A DNA stretch of 64,000 bases from Paulownia fortunei (lineage: Eukaryota; Streptophyta; Magnoliopsida; Lamiales; Paulowniaceae): NCBI GenBank assembly GCA_019321725.1, contig CM033123.1, positions 3,356,960-3,420,959 on the forward strand, written 5' to 3'. This document shows, piece after piece, positions 50,131 through 61,643 of the stretch; position 1 is the first letter of the stretch; the number at the start of each line of letters is the position of its first letter. A program made the position numbers and the translations under genes. A model generated the notes under the pieces. The model was given only the letters and a program-made list of their open reading frames with translations, did no database searches and had not been told where the DNA came from.

Positions 50131-51278
50131 TCAATTGTGACCTAATTCACGTGCCATCTCCCTCAGTTCTTGGAATTATGGGGGCCGTGGCCCCTCAGGG
50201 GGGTGCACAAGATATATGATGCTTCATAATTAATCAGGGAAGTGCTTTAGAAAGCATATGGAAATGATATATATAGCATGTGTACAGATTCTTAAATTTT
50301 TACATTTCAAACCATGTTTCTGTACCCATTTGCAATTCAAAATAACACCACAAAGCCGAATACCAGTCCTGACTACTGACTGTTAAGAGTGTAAATTTTT
50401 AAAATTCACGAGGTAGTGATGGAAATGCAATATTTCTGGAAAGCTTACTTGAATTTATGCAAGCTGAACTACTCACAAGTTTAGTGCAAGCCAGTTCAAA
50501 GACAGTATTTGGACCAATGCAGACACCCCCCCACCCCCACCCCCACCCCCACCCCCACCCCCACCCCTTCCCCTCCGTCACTGGTTATCATTAAAGTAGC
50601 AAAGAATGAGAAAATAATACTCGAAATGAAATCAAACAGAAGGGGCTCTATTTCTTCCTCTATTGTCTTAAACTGGAAGGGCATGCAATTTTCCTAGCAT
50701 CATCCACATAATAGCAGCATCATTATTTTCTTCATAAAGTAAAAATAAAAAGAAAAGGTTTAATTGATTCAGTTAACTTTCAATCACAAATGAAGCTCGA
50801 AAACGGTTCCAACGGAAAATTTTAATTTACTACAAAAGTGTGTGTCCTCAATCAATTTCAGCAAATCAAAGAGTCCCTTTTCCAATTAACTCCCACCCTC
50901 AACCAAGCCAGGAAAATAATTCAACACAGTTCTTTACCAATTTACCCAAAGAAATTGATACGAAACATGCTATTAATCACAAAATGAAGCTAAAAAAAGC
51001 TCAATTTACATGGTCACCATAAACATTTAGTCTGAAATTCGCCCACAATAATTTTCACCCAAAAAATAAATTATTCTTGTTAGATTTACTTTAAAAAAAT
51101 TATAAATTAAAAAATAAAAAATTATGCAGACAAAAATATATTCTTACATTCGCCATCACATTCTGGAAGTTCTTGGTGCTGTTGGGGAAGAAATACGTAA
51201 GCCCAATCGGAACGGTGACGTACCCCGCGAAAATTTGGAAATCTCTAAAATCCCGTTGATGTCCGCCAAAGACGACAT
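50131..51278 (-). pseudogene. Relic of a small PET100-like mitochondrial gene
   Basis: Two coding-like pieces on the minus strand. Piece one starts at ATG 51,278 (ADINGILEISKF), shifts frame, and continues GYVTVPIGLTYFFPNSTKN to a consensus donor GTAAGAA (51,147-51,141). Piece two, 50,217-50,131, reads PPEGPRPP, a stop, then QELREMARELGHN and TGA. This order matches my memory of the plant PET100-like protein, an inner-membrane factor for cytochrome c oxidase assembly of about 80 aa, with one membrane segment and a Pro-rich PPE(A/G)PRPP motif. The frameshift in piece one, a frame change before PPEG and the in-frame stop suggest a pseudogene. The intervening intron would hold the C-rich repeat. 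Family assignment is by eye and moderately uncertain. Confidence 0.45.
50523..50568. repeat. (CCCCCA)n repeat with G-quadruplex potential
   Basis: About seven CCCCCA-type units; the minus strand has seven or more runs of five or six G separated by single T. It lies within the putative intron of the PET100-like relic. The frames read through it on both strands are repeat artefacts. Confidence 0.9.
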
Positions 51279-52757
51279 TTTTATTCTCCTTCTTTCACAT
51301 TTTTTGGTTCTGATAGTACTGATTTTAGTGAGCTTGAGAAGGGCAGTATGCAAAACATGTGGAATTGGAAGAAAGAAAGGGTTGAGAATTGAGATACGTG
51401 GGGGGTTTAAGGTATACATATACATCCATAATAATAAAATAATAATAATTGAAAAATAATATATACACCATGTACGGTAATTATATGAGATTACTATGTT
51501 TATTTGATATACTACTTGGAGAATAGTAATACTATTTTAACAGAGATTTATATTTATAGTATTTACTTAAACCTGAAAAGATAATATCAAAATTAATATT
51601 TGTATGTTCGTATTTTACCTAAAGTATAAGAATTTGTATATATTCTATTTCATTATTATTAGTCCGATTTTTTGCGCTAAATTCAAATAATAATTTATAA
51701 CATATTCATATGTATTAGTAGTCATATATATTTTTTGTCCTATTTAACAAAATAGGATTGCAAACACATAATTTTATACAAAACTTGAAAAGGTGAATAT
51801 TTAGATTATTTTTTATAATATTACACTTAAAAATAAAGTTTGAGAGGCAAAGGTTGCGAGTTCCTCCTGGCACAATGATGATTAGTCCATTAGTCACTCT
51901 TGCATATTTGAGAAGGGTATGTTTTTTTATTTGAACTTCAACATGAGAATTAATTTTTTATTTTAATTTAATATTTAATATTTTATTTTATATTTTTAAT
52001 AATATTAAATATGTAAATATTTTTTAAAATATATTTGACATACATTTATAAATTATAATATGAGATGAAATATCAAGCATAAATTTTGAAAAATTCAAAA
52101 CTGTTAATTCCTTTGTTAATTATATTGAATTTGATTTTGGAATTAGATCATGAACAACGTCAATTCAAATCTATTTTAATATTTATTTATAACACGATAC
52201 GAATCCTTAATACGTCATAAAATGATGCTGTATTGTAAATGGATCAGATTCAAAATGAATTAGGATAGCACTATTTAATATATGGGCTGATGGTGGATCT
52301 AGAAGATGGGCTGGCCCAAGTTGCTTTATAATCATAAATGTAAAATCGTTTGGGTTTGGAAAAAATTGTAGCCCAATTGGGTCCGCTGCAATATTGATTT
52401 ACGTATATAAAAATGTGATCGAATTCAGTCAGCATCTTCCACAAGTCTCAACACAAGAGTGACCAGGACTATTTTCTTGCAAAAACAGTTGATAAAAACA
52501 GATTTTAATTGAGATTCAAGAACAGATTAAGTATTAAGTTAGTTGGACTGAAAAAATAAATAGAGAATTATTTGATTTGTTTACATTTAAAATTAAGTTT
52601 ATAATGTAACGGACAATATTGTTGATTTTAATTTTAAACTCCGTTTGTCCTAAATAAGTATCATTTTGTGCTACTTACAAATTCATTTGACTTTTTTTTT
52701 TCAATCAAAATAAAAGAATTTTGTTTATTTATACAAAAAAAAAGTGTAAAAACAGAA

Positions 52758-54262
52758 CATGTCAAATATAACCGTTTTAAATTTTTACAATGTCAAAAAT
52801 ATATGGGATTATCAAGGGAAAAAACCCAAGTCAATAAGGAGATTTTAGTGAGATTTTGAAGGTTTGTAAGAGAAATTTCCACAACATTTTCAAATGCTTA
52901 CAACTTATGTTATTGTGAAGAGAACTTAGAAATCAAATCACAATCTCGAAGATCCTAAGAATCTACTAAAATTACGTATTAAAGATTGTCCCCTTGCATG
53001 GTATCCTTTCATGTGCTAGAAGAGCCGCTCTACTAAAGTGGTGAGTGGACACTCTTTTTCCCATACGCCTTTTTGTACTCATTAAAATTATTGTATATGA
53101 AACCTTTGCAAATTTTGATAATTAACTATTGGATAACAATTTCAAAAGACCCATCATATATCATAAACGTTTTTGAATTTGGTCACGATTTATAATTTTT
53201 TATTTGAATTTAATTCAATTAAGTTTTAAATTTTTTATGTGGATCTAGCAGAGGTCGGGTTTCAAATTAAAACCTCAGTTGTAGTTCTTCAAAATCAATT
53301 AAGGATGACAATAAGGCGGGTTTGGGATGAGTTTGGTCAAACTCGAGGCCCGCCTCGCCCCGTTTGAATTGAAGACCCATCCCGGACATAAAATCCGACG
53401 GGTCCAACTCGTTTGGACCTGCCAACCCATTTTCAAAATTTTTAAATTATTTTATAATATCAATTACTACACTTTTAAAATTTATTTTATAATATATTTT
53501 GAAAAAAAAAATATAATAAATATAGGTCACCAACATCTATTTACAATTCCTAATCAAACAAAAGAAAAATTCAATACTACTTTTTCATTTTATTAATATT
53601 ATAAATTCTAATAATACATATTAAATAAAATATAGGGCGAGTCCAATAGGACTTATTACCCGCCCCAATCTCAACCGAGTTTAAAAAATCAAAACCCATT
53701 ACCCATTCCAAATTCGTTTAGTCGGGTTTGAATCCTCTCCAAACAAGACGGATTTAAATTCGGCCCATTGCCATCCCTAAAATCAATATAAGAACTCCTA
53801 TATTGACATATATCCCCTAGAGTACTTGATCCCATTTATTATAAATATTTTTGACAGATTTTGTCAAAAATAATTGGCATTTTAGATTTTTGTTTATACT
53901 TGTTCGGAATAATTTCTAAATTTTATTTATTAACTTAAGTATTAAAAAGATATCAAATCTAGGGTTATAGATCTAATAAGATTATCATATCAAAATCATC
54001 TTTGTCTCGACGAATGAGATGCAAATTTGACCCAAATTAGTATTATTGATTAATTGCAATCATATCAAGTGATTAAAATTTTGGAGGACAAAAAATCCAA
54101 ATTACTACTTCTCTATCCCATAGGTGGGATCTAACCCAACGTTAATAATTCAATAAATTACAATAATTGGTGCGATTAGGTCGAATCATGCCAAATATCT
54201 CAGCGACATTGTAAGATTCAACAAGAACCATTAGCCGTTCAATATAAAACTAAACATAGTTA
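52758..54262. repeat. Duplicated block, copy B, 3' arm; no gene
   Basis: Matches about 9,026-10,148 of copy A, for example 52,940-53,110 with 9,309-9,485 and 54,000-54,250 with 9,880-10,140. It is longer because of the hAT-type MITE at 53,300-53,779. Non-coding. Confidence 0.75.
53300..53779. mobile_element. hAT-type MITE with 8-bp TSD
   Basis: 480 bases with ends TAAGGATGACAAT and ATTGCCATCCCTA as inverted repeats. It is flanked by the perfect 8-bp duplication AAATCAAT (53,292-53,299 and 53,780-53,787). Copy A shows the unoccupied site with one AAATCAAT at 9,638-9,645. No transposase. The subterminal zones carry GCGGGTTTGG-type motifs on one side and their complements on the other. Confidence 0.88.
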
Positions 54263-57200
54263 ATCATGCTGGTTTTATAATAGTAATTGCAATTAACTAT
54301 GGACATGAAAGTGATATGGAAATCTAATGCTCGTTTAATAGTGCACGCTGCCTCTTGTGACATTCGAAAATATCTTTCCATTGGTCCAAGTGGATAGAAT
54401 AAACATTTTCTTTCCTATTTTTTATTATTATTTAGAAATGACAAGGTCACAATATTTTTTTTTCAAATAAAATATGCCAATTAGCAACTTGGTATTTGTT
54501 ATACCATCTCAAATTTGGCAGTTTTCACCTCATCATAGTTTTTTTTTTAGTGAAGGTAAACTAATAGTTCCAAGTACTATAGTTGGCTTCTGTCAAATAT
54601 ACCCATTGTTTACTACAAATAATTATAATAATAATTTGATAAGTTATCGCTGTTTTTGGTTTCATTTTCGGTCATTCTTGAAAGATTATTTTGAAATAAT
54701 GTATTTTGATAATGAGATTAAGAAATATATAGAGAAAGAAAATATATTTGGATGTTTTTTCAAAAAAATTAATATGATGTATATTTTCAATTATAAATAT
54801 TTTATCAATATTATTTTGTTATAATTAGTGGAGTATAATGAAGTATAAGATTATTTAAATATATTAATGAATAATTAGTATTATGAAAGGAATGAAAATA
54901 CCATTTCTCATAAATATTAAAAGTAAACACATTTTCGCCTATAGAGAAAATGAAAATGAAAATCTTTTGTTTTCTAATCAGATAAAGAAAGACATCCATT
55001 AACTCTTTTTTTTTTTTTTAGTTTTTAATTGGGATATGTTTCTATAATGATCCTAATTTACATTTGAAATTCTAATATAGATATCTGGATATAAATGATG
55101 GATATTCAATATTGCATGCATTTGATAAAATTTAATAAATTTTGTACTGTACTTGTCTATTATTAAATATTCAGTTGGTGATGTTCAGTAGTTTATTCGA
55201 TTATTTTTTATGAAATGCTGAATAGTTTAGTTAATATTTTTAAAAATTTACTTTGCCAATATTAAATAGTTTAACAAATCATATAATTTAGAATACATCA
55301 TAATATAAAAAATTCATAAATATATTTTATTTACATAACGAATCTTAATAGATTATCTGTCCACTACTATTTTTTAATTATTAAAGGTCGCAATTAAATT
55401 AGTTTTCTCCAAATAGTTAATGAACTTTAATGCATTATTTCTGAATTTATATCTTGGTTAACATAAAATTACAATTAAAGTTTACGTTTCATATGATTCT
55501 TTAAAAATGTTGGATCGTATTTTGGGACATATACCAGATCCAGATCTAGTTAAAATATTATAATTGCCATTTCCAACTTATATAGAGTTATTGATGCTAA
55601 TCGAATTTGGGGCTGAAACCAAAGAAATCCTAATTAAAATCTGAGCCATATGTGACCCCTATTTTTCTCATTAAATGCAAGTTTCAAAAAAAATAAATTA
55701 TATTGGTAATAAAATTTTATGTGACAATATAACAGTTGTCCTATGTATATATTAAGTGATAATAATTTTTATATTATCACAACAATGATTTCACCTATTC
55801 AATAATGACAATAATTGTATTTAAGTTATTGTTGTAAATTAATGATAAATATACAGTGACAATAAAATTTTTGTCATATGTTATATTATTAATTTTTATT
55901 ATTATTTTGTTATTATATATGTGTTATTAATTATTGATATTTACAATTTAAATATTGAAGATTTTCATTAATTATTAATCATAACAACTTAAATACTTTT
56001 ATTAGTTTTTATCACTATTAAACTTGTGTGAGCCGTAATTGTAATAAAATAATAATTATTATTAATAAGAATTTTGATATTATTATTTAATATTTGGTCG
56101 CTAATATATACATATTATAGTGTGTTTTTAAATTTAAGTCTCTGTCTAGAAGTGGTTGCTGCAATGCAGTTCAACTCTACAATAAATTTCCCATTAAACA
56201 AAATATTTATAAAATATTCTAAGATGCTCTACACTTGGGAAATTGAAGAGGACATGAAGATCTAATCCTCTGTTGTGATTGGGACAATTGGCTAGTCCAC
56301 ATCCATCAGTTGATCCCTTTTTTTTATAATTTCAGTTGTTCAACAGGACGGCCTATAATCTTTCATTAAATAATTAACATTTTTTTCCTTAAACTAATGT
56401 TTAATTACCAACTAAATCATGGATGTCATGTAATTTTTGTGATCTAATCATAGAGTAGATTAGTGGTTGTTACTTATGTAATAAACTATATATAAAGAGA
56501 AGTGATTGGTTATGAGAAAAATTATAAGTTCGTCTCTATCTAGTTGTCTTATATTGGAAGATAGGCGATGAGTTCAGAAATATATATATATATATAGGAC
56601 TAATGTCATTGATAAAATTCAACTATATCAAAAATTGATAAAGCCAAAAATAATAAAAAAAAAAGACTTTCGTAGCAATTATTATCATTATTTTTTTTAG
56701 TAAATTAGTTACATAGGGGAATATCAATTATTACAAATTAATCAACAATCAATAATCTACCTTAACAATTACCTACATGTTATGAACTACTATTAAAGTG
56801 AATAAATATCGATAAATAAGTAAAATTCGAACTCAATTTTTTTAAAGTATTGTTTATAGAAGTATATTTTTTTACAATAAAAAAGAATTAAAACTTTCAA
56901 AGCAATTATAAGGATTAGCGGTGTAGGGATTACAATCAAATCTATCAAATCGAGCAAGCTGATTTTAAATTAATCTACGATTAAATGACAATTTAGAGTG
57001 AGTATTGTTTTCATGGCTTAATATTGTATGATTTTTTCATTCAAACTCAAAATAGGTTGAAATAATGTCATAGGACAATTATCAAAATAAACTTTATAAA
57101 AAAATCGACATAGAACAGTATTAGATATGTATTGATTTAGGTTTAAAATAATAAAAAAAAAATTGGCTACCTTGTTTCTTTGTGTCTACTTGAGCTCTCC

Positions 57201-58609
57201 ACCCCTCAATTATTCAATGTGGACGGCTTGTGTAGGTCAACATTACTTTTTTTGTCTTTTTCTTTTAAAGAAGAATATTAGTTAATTTTTTAATTTGTTT
57301 CGATTGACTCGAACTCGTAATTAACTAGTTTGAATTATCAATATTTTTAATAACTTAAAGATTAATGCATGTTTAATAAATTTTATGAATATAATTTTAT
57401 ATTAGTGTTATTATACACTAGATTGAACACATTTTAAAAAAAATAAATCGAGTATGTTACATTTAATCCTTTAAAATATTTTGCACTCGTATATTAACTA
57501 TAACGGTGGACCTTTTCTAATAATAACATGGTTCACCGGTCCAGCCACGTGGGGGTGGTCTGAGCCACCGGAACAGGACACATACTAACGTGTGTATTAG
57601 GACAAGCCAGTGGACCTTACAAATTGATGGCTCAATGGCTAGCAACCCATCACAATAAATTGTATAAGGAGTGTGTCCTAATCTAGGGTGCACTAAATTT
57701 GATAGGCACACTTGGAAATTTTTGCATGTTCGAGAAAATTGTAAAAGAGGAAAGAAATAGGAAGTAGGGTTGTGATTACTTATATATAGCTTCATTGATG
57801 TATCTCTTGAAAACTTATAATTAATGGATTGTGAAGCTATCATCCTGATAGTTTGTCGTAAATTTGATTGAGTTGCTCGATATTGATTTTTCTGTAATTT
57901 AATAGTTGTAAATAGCTCCAAATCTATGAATGATTGACGTTAATGGATAATTAAAATAAGCGGGAATTCATACAGGATAAATTAATGAAATTTAGCATGT
58001 TCTTTGTGATTTATTTTTGTAGGCTAATGGAACATATATATATATATATTGTAGGCTAGTGTGTAAATAAAGTTTTTTAAGGTACAATTTGTAAATAGAA
58101 ATGATTACTTCCCTAAACACTTTTTTGGTGGACAAAATCTTTTTAGGTATTATTGAGTGGAAGTAATCTCATAATTTCAGATATGATTTTCTATTATAAA
58201 TTTTTCTGTACTATTTGTCACGTATAAAATTTTACGTATAAAGTGTATATATATATGACGATAATCGATATTGAATTACATTGTATTAATAGCATGCAAG
58301 GCAATTTTAATTATTGTTTACGTGTATTATAACGGCAGTAACTTAAATCTTGGTTTAATGAATTTAGATGCATGTATGAAACCAAAAAATTGTGTAGAAT
58401 TTCACTTGGAGTTACACAAATTATTACTTAATTTTCTCCAAATTTATATATTATTTTTAAGTTTTGAACATCCTAAAATAATACTCGAATTCCTAATGAA
58501 TTATTTCTTTCAAAGATTATTCTTTAAATTAATGTAATGATATAATAATACTAATTATCAAACAATAATTTTGAAAATAATACTAAATTTTATTTTTTAT
58601 TATCATCAG

Positions 58610-58723
58610 AGTTTCACCATCTTCACCAAATCCAAGAAGTTGCCAGTGAAGTTCGAGGCTCGACCATGCAAGAAAGGCGTGGGGGGCATCAATCTTGTGA
58701 AGGTTCAGAGAAAGCAAACATAG
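58610..58723 (+). other. Possible 3'-terminal exon or gene fragment
   Basis: After a pyrimidine-rich run and CAG (58,607-58,609), 37 codons read without interruption to TAG at 58,721. The product is Lys-rich (IFTKSKKLPVKFEARPCKK). Base composition is clearly richer in G/C than its surroundings. I do not recognise the family and find no upstream exon, so it may be a displaced fragment. Confidence 0.25.
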
Positions 58724-58781
58724 AGGGGGGCTTTGATTTGCCTTTCTCTACGACAGCTAAGCCATTTGACCATGAAACAAG

Positions 58782-58957
58782 TTGCATAAATATGAGTGGC
58801 TGCTAAAATATATACAGAGATCCCATGTAAAGACGAGCTGGTTAATCAATGTAATTAATTAAGGATACTTTGCATAAATATGAGTGGCCGCTAAAATATA
58901 TTGAGATCCCATGTAAAGACTAACTGGTTAATCAATGTAATTAATTAAGGCTACTTT
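58782..58957. repeat. 88-bp tandem duplication
   Basis: Units 58,782-58,869 and 58,870-58,957 begin TTGCATAAATATGAGTGGC and share CCCATGTAAAGAC and GGTTAATCAATGTAATTAAT. A third unit starts at 58,958 and breaks off after about ten bases. Divergence is low, so it is young. Confidence 0.88.
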
Positions 58958-60105
58958 GCATAATCCCATCTGCAATCAACTTCTTCTTAGTGGGTTACTT
59001 AGAAAATATTATCCCTAATTAAAGGTGGAGACATGAATGTCCTAATTGATGTTAACTGGGATTTTTGTGTTTTCCTAAATATTTCATACATAAGTTAAAT
59101 GCAGTATGATTCAGTATGGAGTTTTAAATAGGAATGAAACGATATAAAAGTGCGTATAATTTTTTTATTAATATCACAATGTTACTTTAATAAAAGATAA
59201 TTATAAAAAAAGTTTATTTTTTAAACACATCTTAACTTTGAACGCTTCCGAAAAAAAGTTCATGTATCTCACAAATGCATTCTATAAATACATATTAAAT
59301 ATACAAAATATTTTTTAAATATACATTTCTATAAAGTGAAATACAAATATCTAACACTAAATTAAAATGAAACACAGTGCTAATGTGCAATAATTGAGAA
59401 AGTTTAATTACAACCCGCATCAGAGGGATTAGTGGACTTTAGGGATTAATTTAATAAACACTACTTAATACAAACAAGACTACAAGCACTGACAACTAAT
59501 ATTACCAATTTTTTATATACTGGCCAATTATTACCTCTCCATATTATTTATAGCAAAAGATACTCTCATCAGCTTTTAATTCCTCATATACTGTTGAACA
59601 TAATTAAAGTACAACAAACACTGACCTTCAGCCCAGCGGCTAATAAATCCTATTCCTATAAACAAACAAACAGCTAAGAAAAAATTGTGCAAAAACTAAA
59701 GAAAATCAATTAAATTTTATGGTAGGTTTGACGAACTTTTGGGGAATTGGTTATTCAAGAAGAGATTCTAACAAAAATAATACTATAACAAGAAATTGTA
59801 ATTGTTTGAAAGGTATGATGGGAATTTATCGATCGTATTAAAATAAATTGTCGAATGTTTTGAAATATTTTAAAATAATATTTTTTTGTTTTTAGAACTA
59901 TGTAATCTCCAAATAACTATATTTACACAATTTTTTTTTACTTTTTCAATTATAATGTGAAATTTTGTATCAACTCAAATTTTCTGTCACTAAGAGTGTA
60001 ATTTTATGGTAATAATAAGATTTTAATTTTGATATATTATGCCATTTCAAAATATAATTTGAGTTTAAACTATCAAATTTAATGTCAAAATTGGGATAAA
60101 AATCC

Positions 60106-60114
60106 AAACCCTAA
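60106..60114 (+). promoter_or_regulatory. Telo-box-like motif upstream of CIPK
   Basis: AAACCCTAA, matching the plant telo-box, about 170 bases before the preferred start codon; AAATAAAG at 60,132 could act as a weak TATA. Functional role is inferred only. Confidence 0.3.
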
Positions 60115-60275
60115 CAACCTGCTAAAGTCCCAAATAAAGATAGGTTGCCGCCATGTACAAGCTATACTACCTACCTCTTATTATAAAACCAAATGCAACA
60201 CAACACATAAAAACCGCCTCGTCCGTGCAGCCTCTATTGAGCGCCCAGCACCCATCCACCCACCCACCCACCAAA

Positions 60276-61643
60276 ATGGGCCCCAACCCCCCACTACCAC
60301 CACCTTCCGCCATCAAAATCAGAAGAACCACGAGTGCCGGCGGTGGAAGCGGCTCAATCATCCTCGAAAAATACCAACTTGGCCGCCTCCTTGGCCGCGG
60401 CAGCTTCGCAAAAGTATATCTCGGCCGCTTACTTGAAAACAGCGATACTGACGTTGCCATCAAAGTCATCGACAAGGCAGCCACTGTGGATGCCGACATG
60501 GAGCCCCGCATACTCCGCGAAGTCTCCGCCATGCGCCGCCTTCACCACCATCCCAACATCCTGAAACTCCACGAAGTCATGGCCACTAAATCCAAAATCT
60601 ACCTCGTCATGGAACTCGCCCAAGGCGGCGAGCTCTTCGCCAAACTCAACCGCTGTCGCCGCTTCTCCGAGCCCACCGCTCGCAAATACTTTCAGCAAGT
60701 AGTTTCCGCCCTCCGCTTCTGCCACCAAAACGGAGTCTTCCACCGTGACATCAAGCCGCAGAATCTTCTTCTTGATCAGAACGGGTTGTTAAAAATTACG
60801 GATTTTGGCCTTTCTGCGCTTTCAGAACAGAAAAAAGATGGGCTAATTTACACGGCGTGCGGCACACCAGCATACACTGCGCCGGAAGTAGTTTATCGTA
60901 AAGGGTATGATGGCGAAAAGGCGGATGCTTGGTCATGTGGAGTTCTTTTGTATGTCTTTTTAGTGGGCTGCCTTCCTTTTGATGATAGCAATTTATCGAA
61001 CATGTACCGTGCAATGCACCGCCGCGCATATGACTTTCCAGATTGGGTTTCAAAGCCGGCAAAGATTGTGATATACAGACTCATGGATCCAAATCCTAAC
61101 ACAAGACTGAGTCTTGAGGAGTTGATTAAACTTTCTTGGTTCAAAAAGTCATTTTCGCAAGAAAATTTGAGCTCACAGGCTGAGCAAAAGCTGGGATCCG
61201 AGTTTCTTGAGCAAAAGGAGTTTAAGTATTTGCCTAGAGTTAATGCTTTTGACATAATTTCAATGTCTTCTGGGCTGAATTTATCTGGGCTTTTTGAGGC
61301 GGAGGTGAATAGCAAAGAGATGAGGTTTACTTGTGGCATGCAGGTGGTGGAGATTGAGGAGAAGGTGCTCAAGGCTGGGGAGGGACTGGGTTACAGATTA
61401 GAAAGAGCGAAGGGTGGGGGAATTAGGTTGGTGAAGGGGAGGGTAGTTTTGGTGGTGGAGATTTGGGAAGTGGCAATGGAGTTGTGGTTGGTGGAGTTGA
61501 AGTTAGTTGATGGTGGGATCGAGTTTGGGGAGTTGCAGTGGGAGGAACTGAAATCAGGGCTTGGTGATATTGTACTCTCATGGCACAATGAGGTTTCTTG
61601 TTTAGTAAAATCTTCTGCAACATTGAGTTCAACGGTCCTGTGA
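60276..61643 (+). CDS. CBL-interacting protein kinase, CIPK4/CIPK7-like, intronless
   Basis: SnRK3-type Ser/Thr kinase activated by calcium-bound CBL proteins; such kinases phosphorylate ion transporters in stress and nutrient signalling. Numbered from ATG 60,276 (455 aa): glycine loop LGRGSFAKVYLG at about 39-50, ATP lysine 63 (VAIK), catalytic HRDIKPQN with Asp158, DFGLSAL from 176, activation loop ending GTPAYTAPE at 196-204, and kinase end near 290. The CBL-binding NAF motif (NAFDIIS, 323-329) and the C-terminal phosphatase-interaction domain follow, ending IVLSWHNE plus a 16-residue tail. It is intronless, as in the CIPK4/7 clade. An in-frame ATG at 60,153 would add 41 residues. I prefer 60,276 because of its A at -3 and G at +4, and because the extension lacks family resemblance. 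No defect was seen. Confidence 0.93.
   Translation: MGPNPPLPPPSAIKIRRTTSAGGGSGSIILEKYQLGRLLGRGSFAKVYLGRLLENSDTDVAIKVIDKAATVDADMEPRILREVSAMRRLHHHPNILKLHEVMATKSKIYLVMELAQGGELFAKLNRCRRFSEPTARKYFQQVVSALRFCHQNGVFHRDIKPQNLLLDQNGLLKITDFGLSALSEQKKDGLIYTACGTPAYTAPEVVYRKGYDGEKADAWSCGVLLYVFLVGCLPFDDSNLSNMYRAMHRRAYDFPDWVSKPAKIVIYRLMDPNPNTRLSLEELIKLSWFKKSFSQENLSSQAEQKLGSEFLEQKEFKYLPRVNAFDIISMSSGLNLSGLFEAEVNSKEMRFTCGMQVVEIEEKVLKAGEGLGYRLERAKGGGIRLVKGRVVLVVEIWEVAMELWLVELKLVDGGIEFGELQWEELKSGLGDIVLSWHNEVSCLVKSSATLSSTVL

Larger units (their letters stand above)
49303..52757. other. 3.46-kb segment present only in copy B
   Basis: Interrupts homology between the two blocks. It is bounded by CATGT at 49,298-49,302 and again at 52,758-52,762, while copy A has a single CATGT at about 9,026-9,030. 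It contains a PET100-like relic and a C-rich microsatellite. The remainder is AT-rich without a gene I can support. Either it inserted into copy B, or it was lost from copy A by recombination between the short repeats. Confidence 0.65.
54263..60105. other. Intergenic, AT-rich, repeats and one possible stray exon
   Basis: Nearly 6 kb between block B and the CIPK gene. It holds an 88-bp tandem repeat and a short exon-like piece, listed separately. A stretch at 54,640-54,830 resembles 3,800-3,990 and 41,845-42,010, a dispersed repeat of unknown type. The 134-codon minus frame at 57,517-57,921 has no family resemblance and I do not call it. Confidence 0.55.

Noticed and set aside
51124..51459. 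111-codon plus-strand frame
   Set aside because: It is the antisense shadow of exon 1 of the PET100-like relic.
57517..57921. 134-codon minus-strand open frame
   Set aside because: No motif, no splice or promoter context, and composition like the surrounding spacer; probably chance.
60153..60275. Upstream in-frame ATG extending the CIPK by 41 residues
   Set aside because: The extension has no kinase-family resemblance; the ATG at 60,276 has better context and gives the usual short N-terminus. Not fully excluded.
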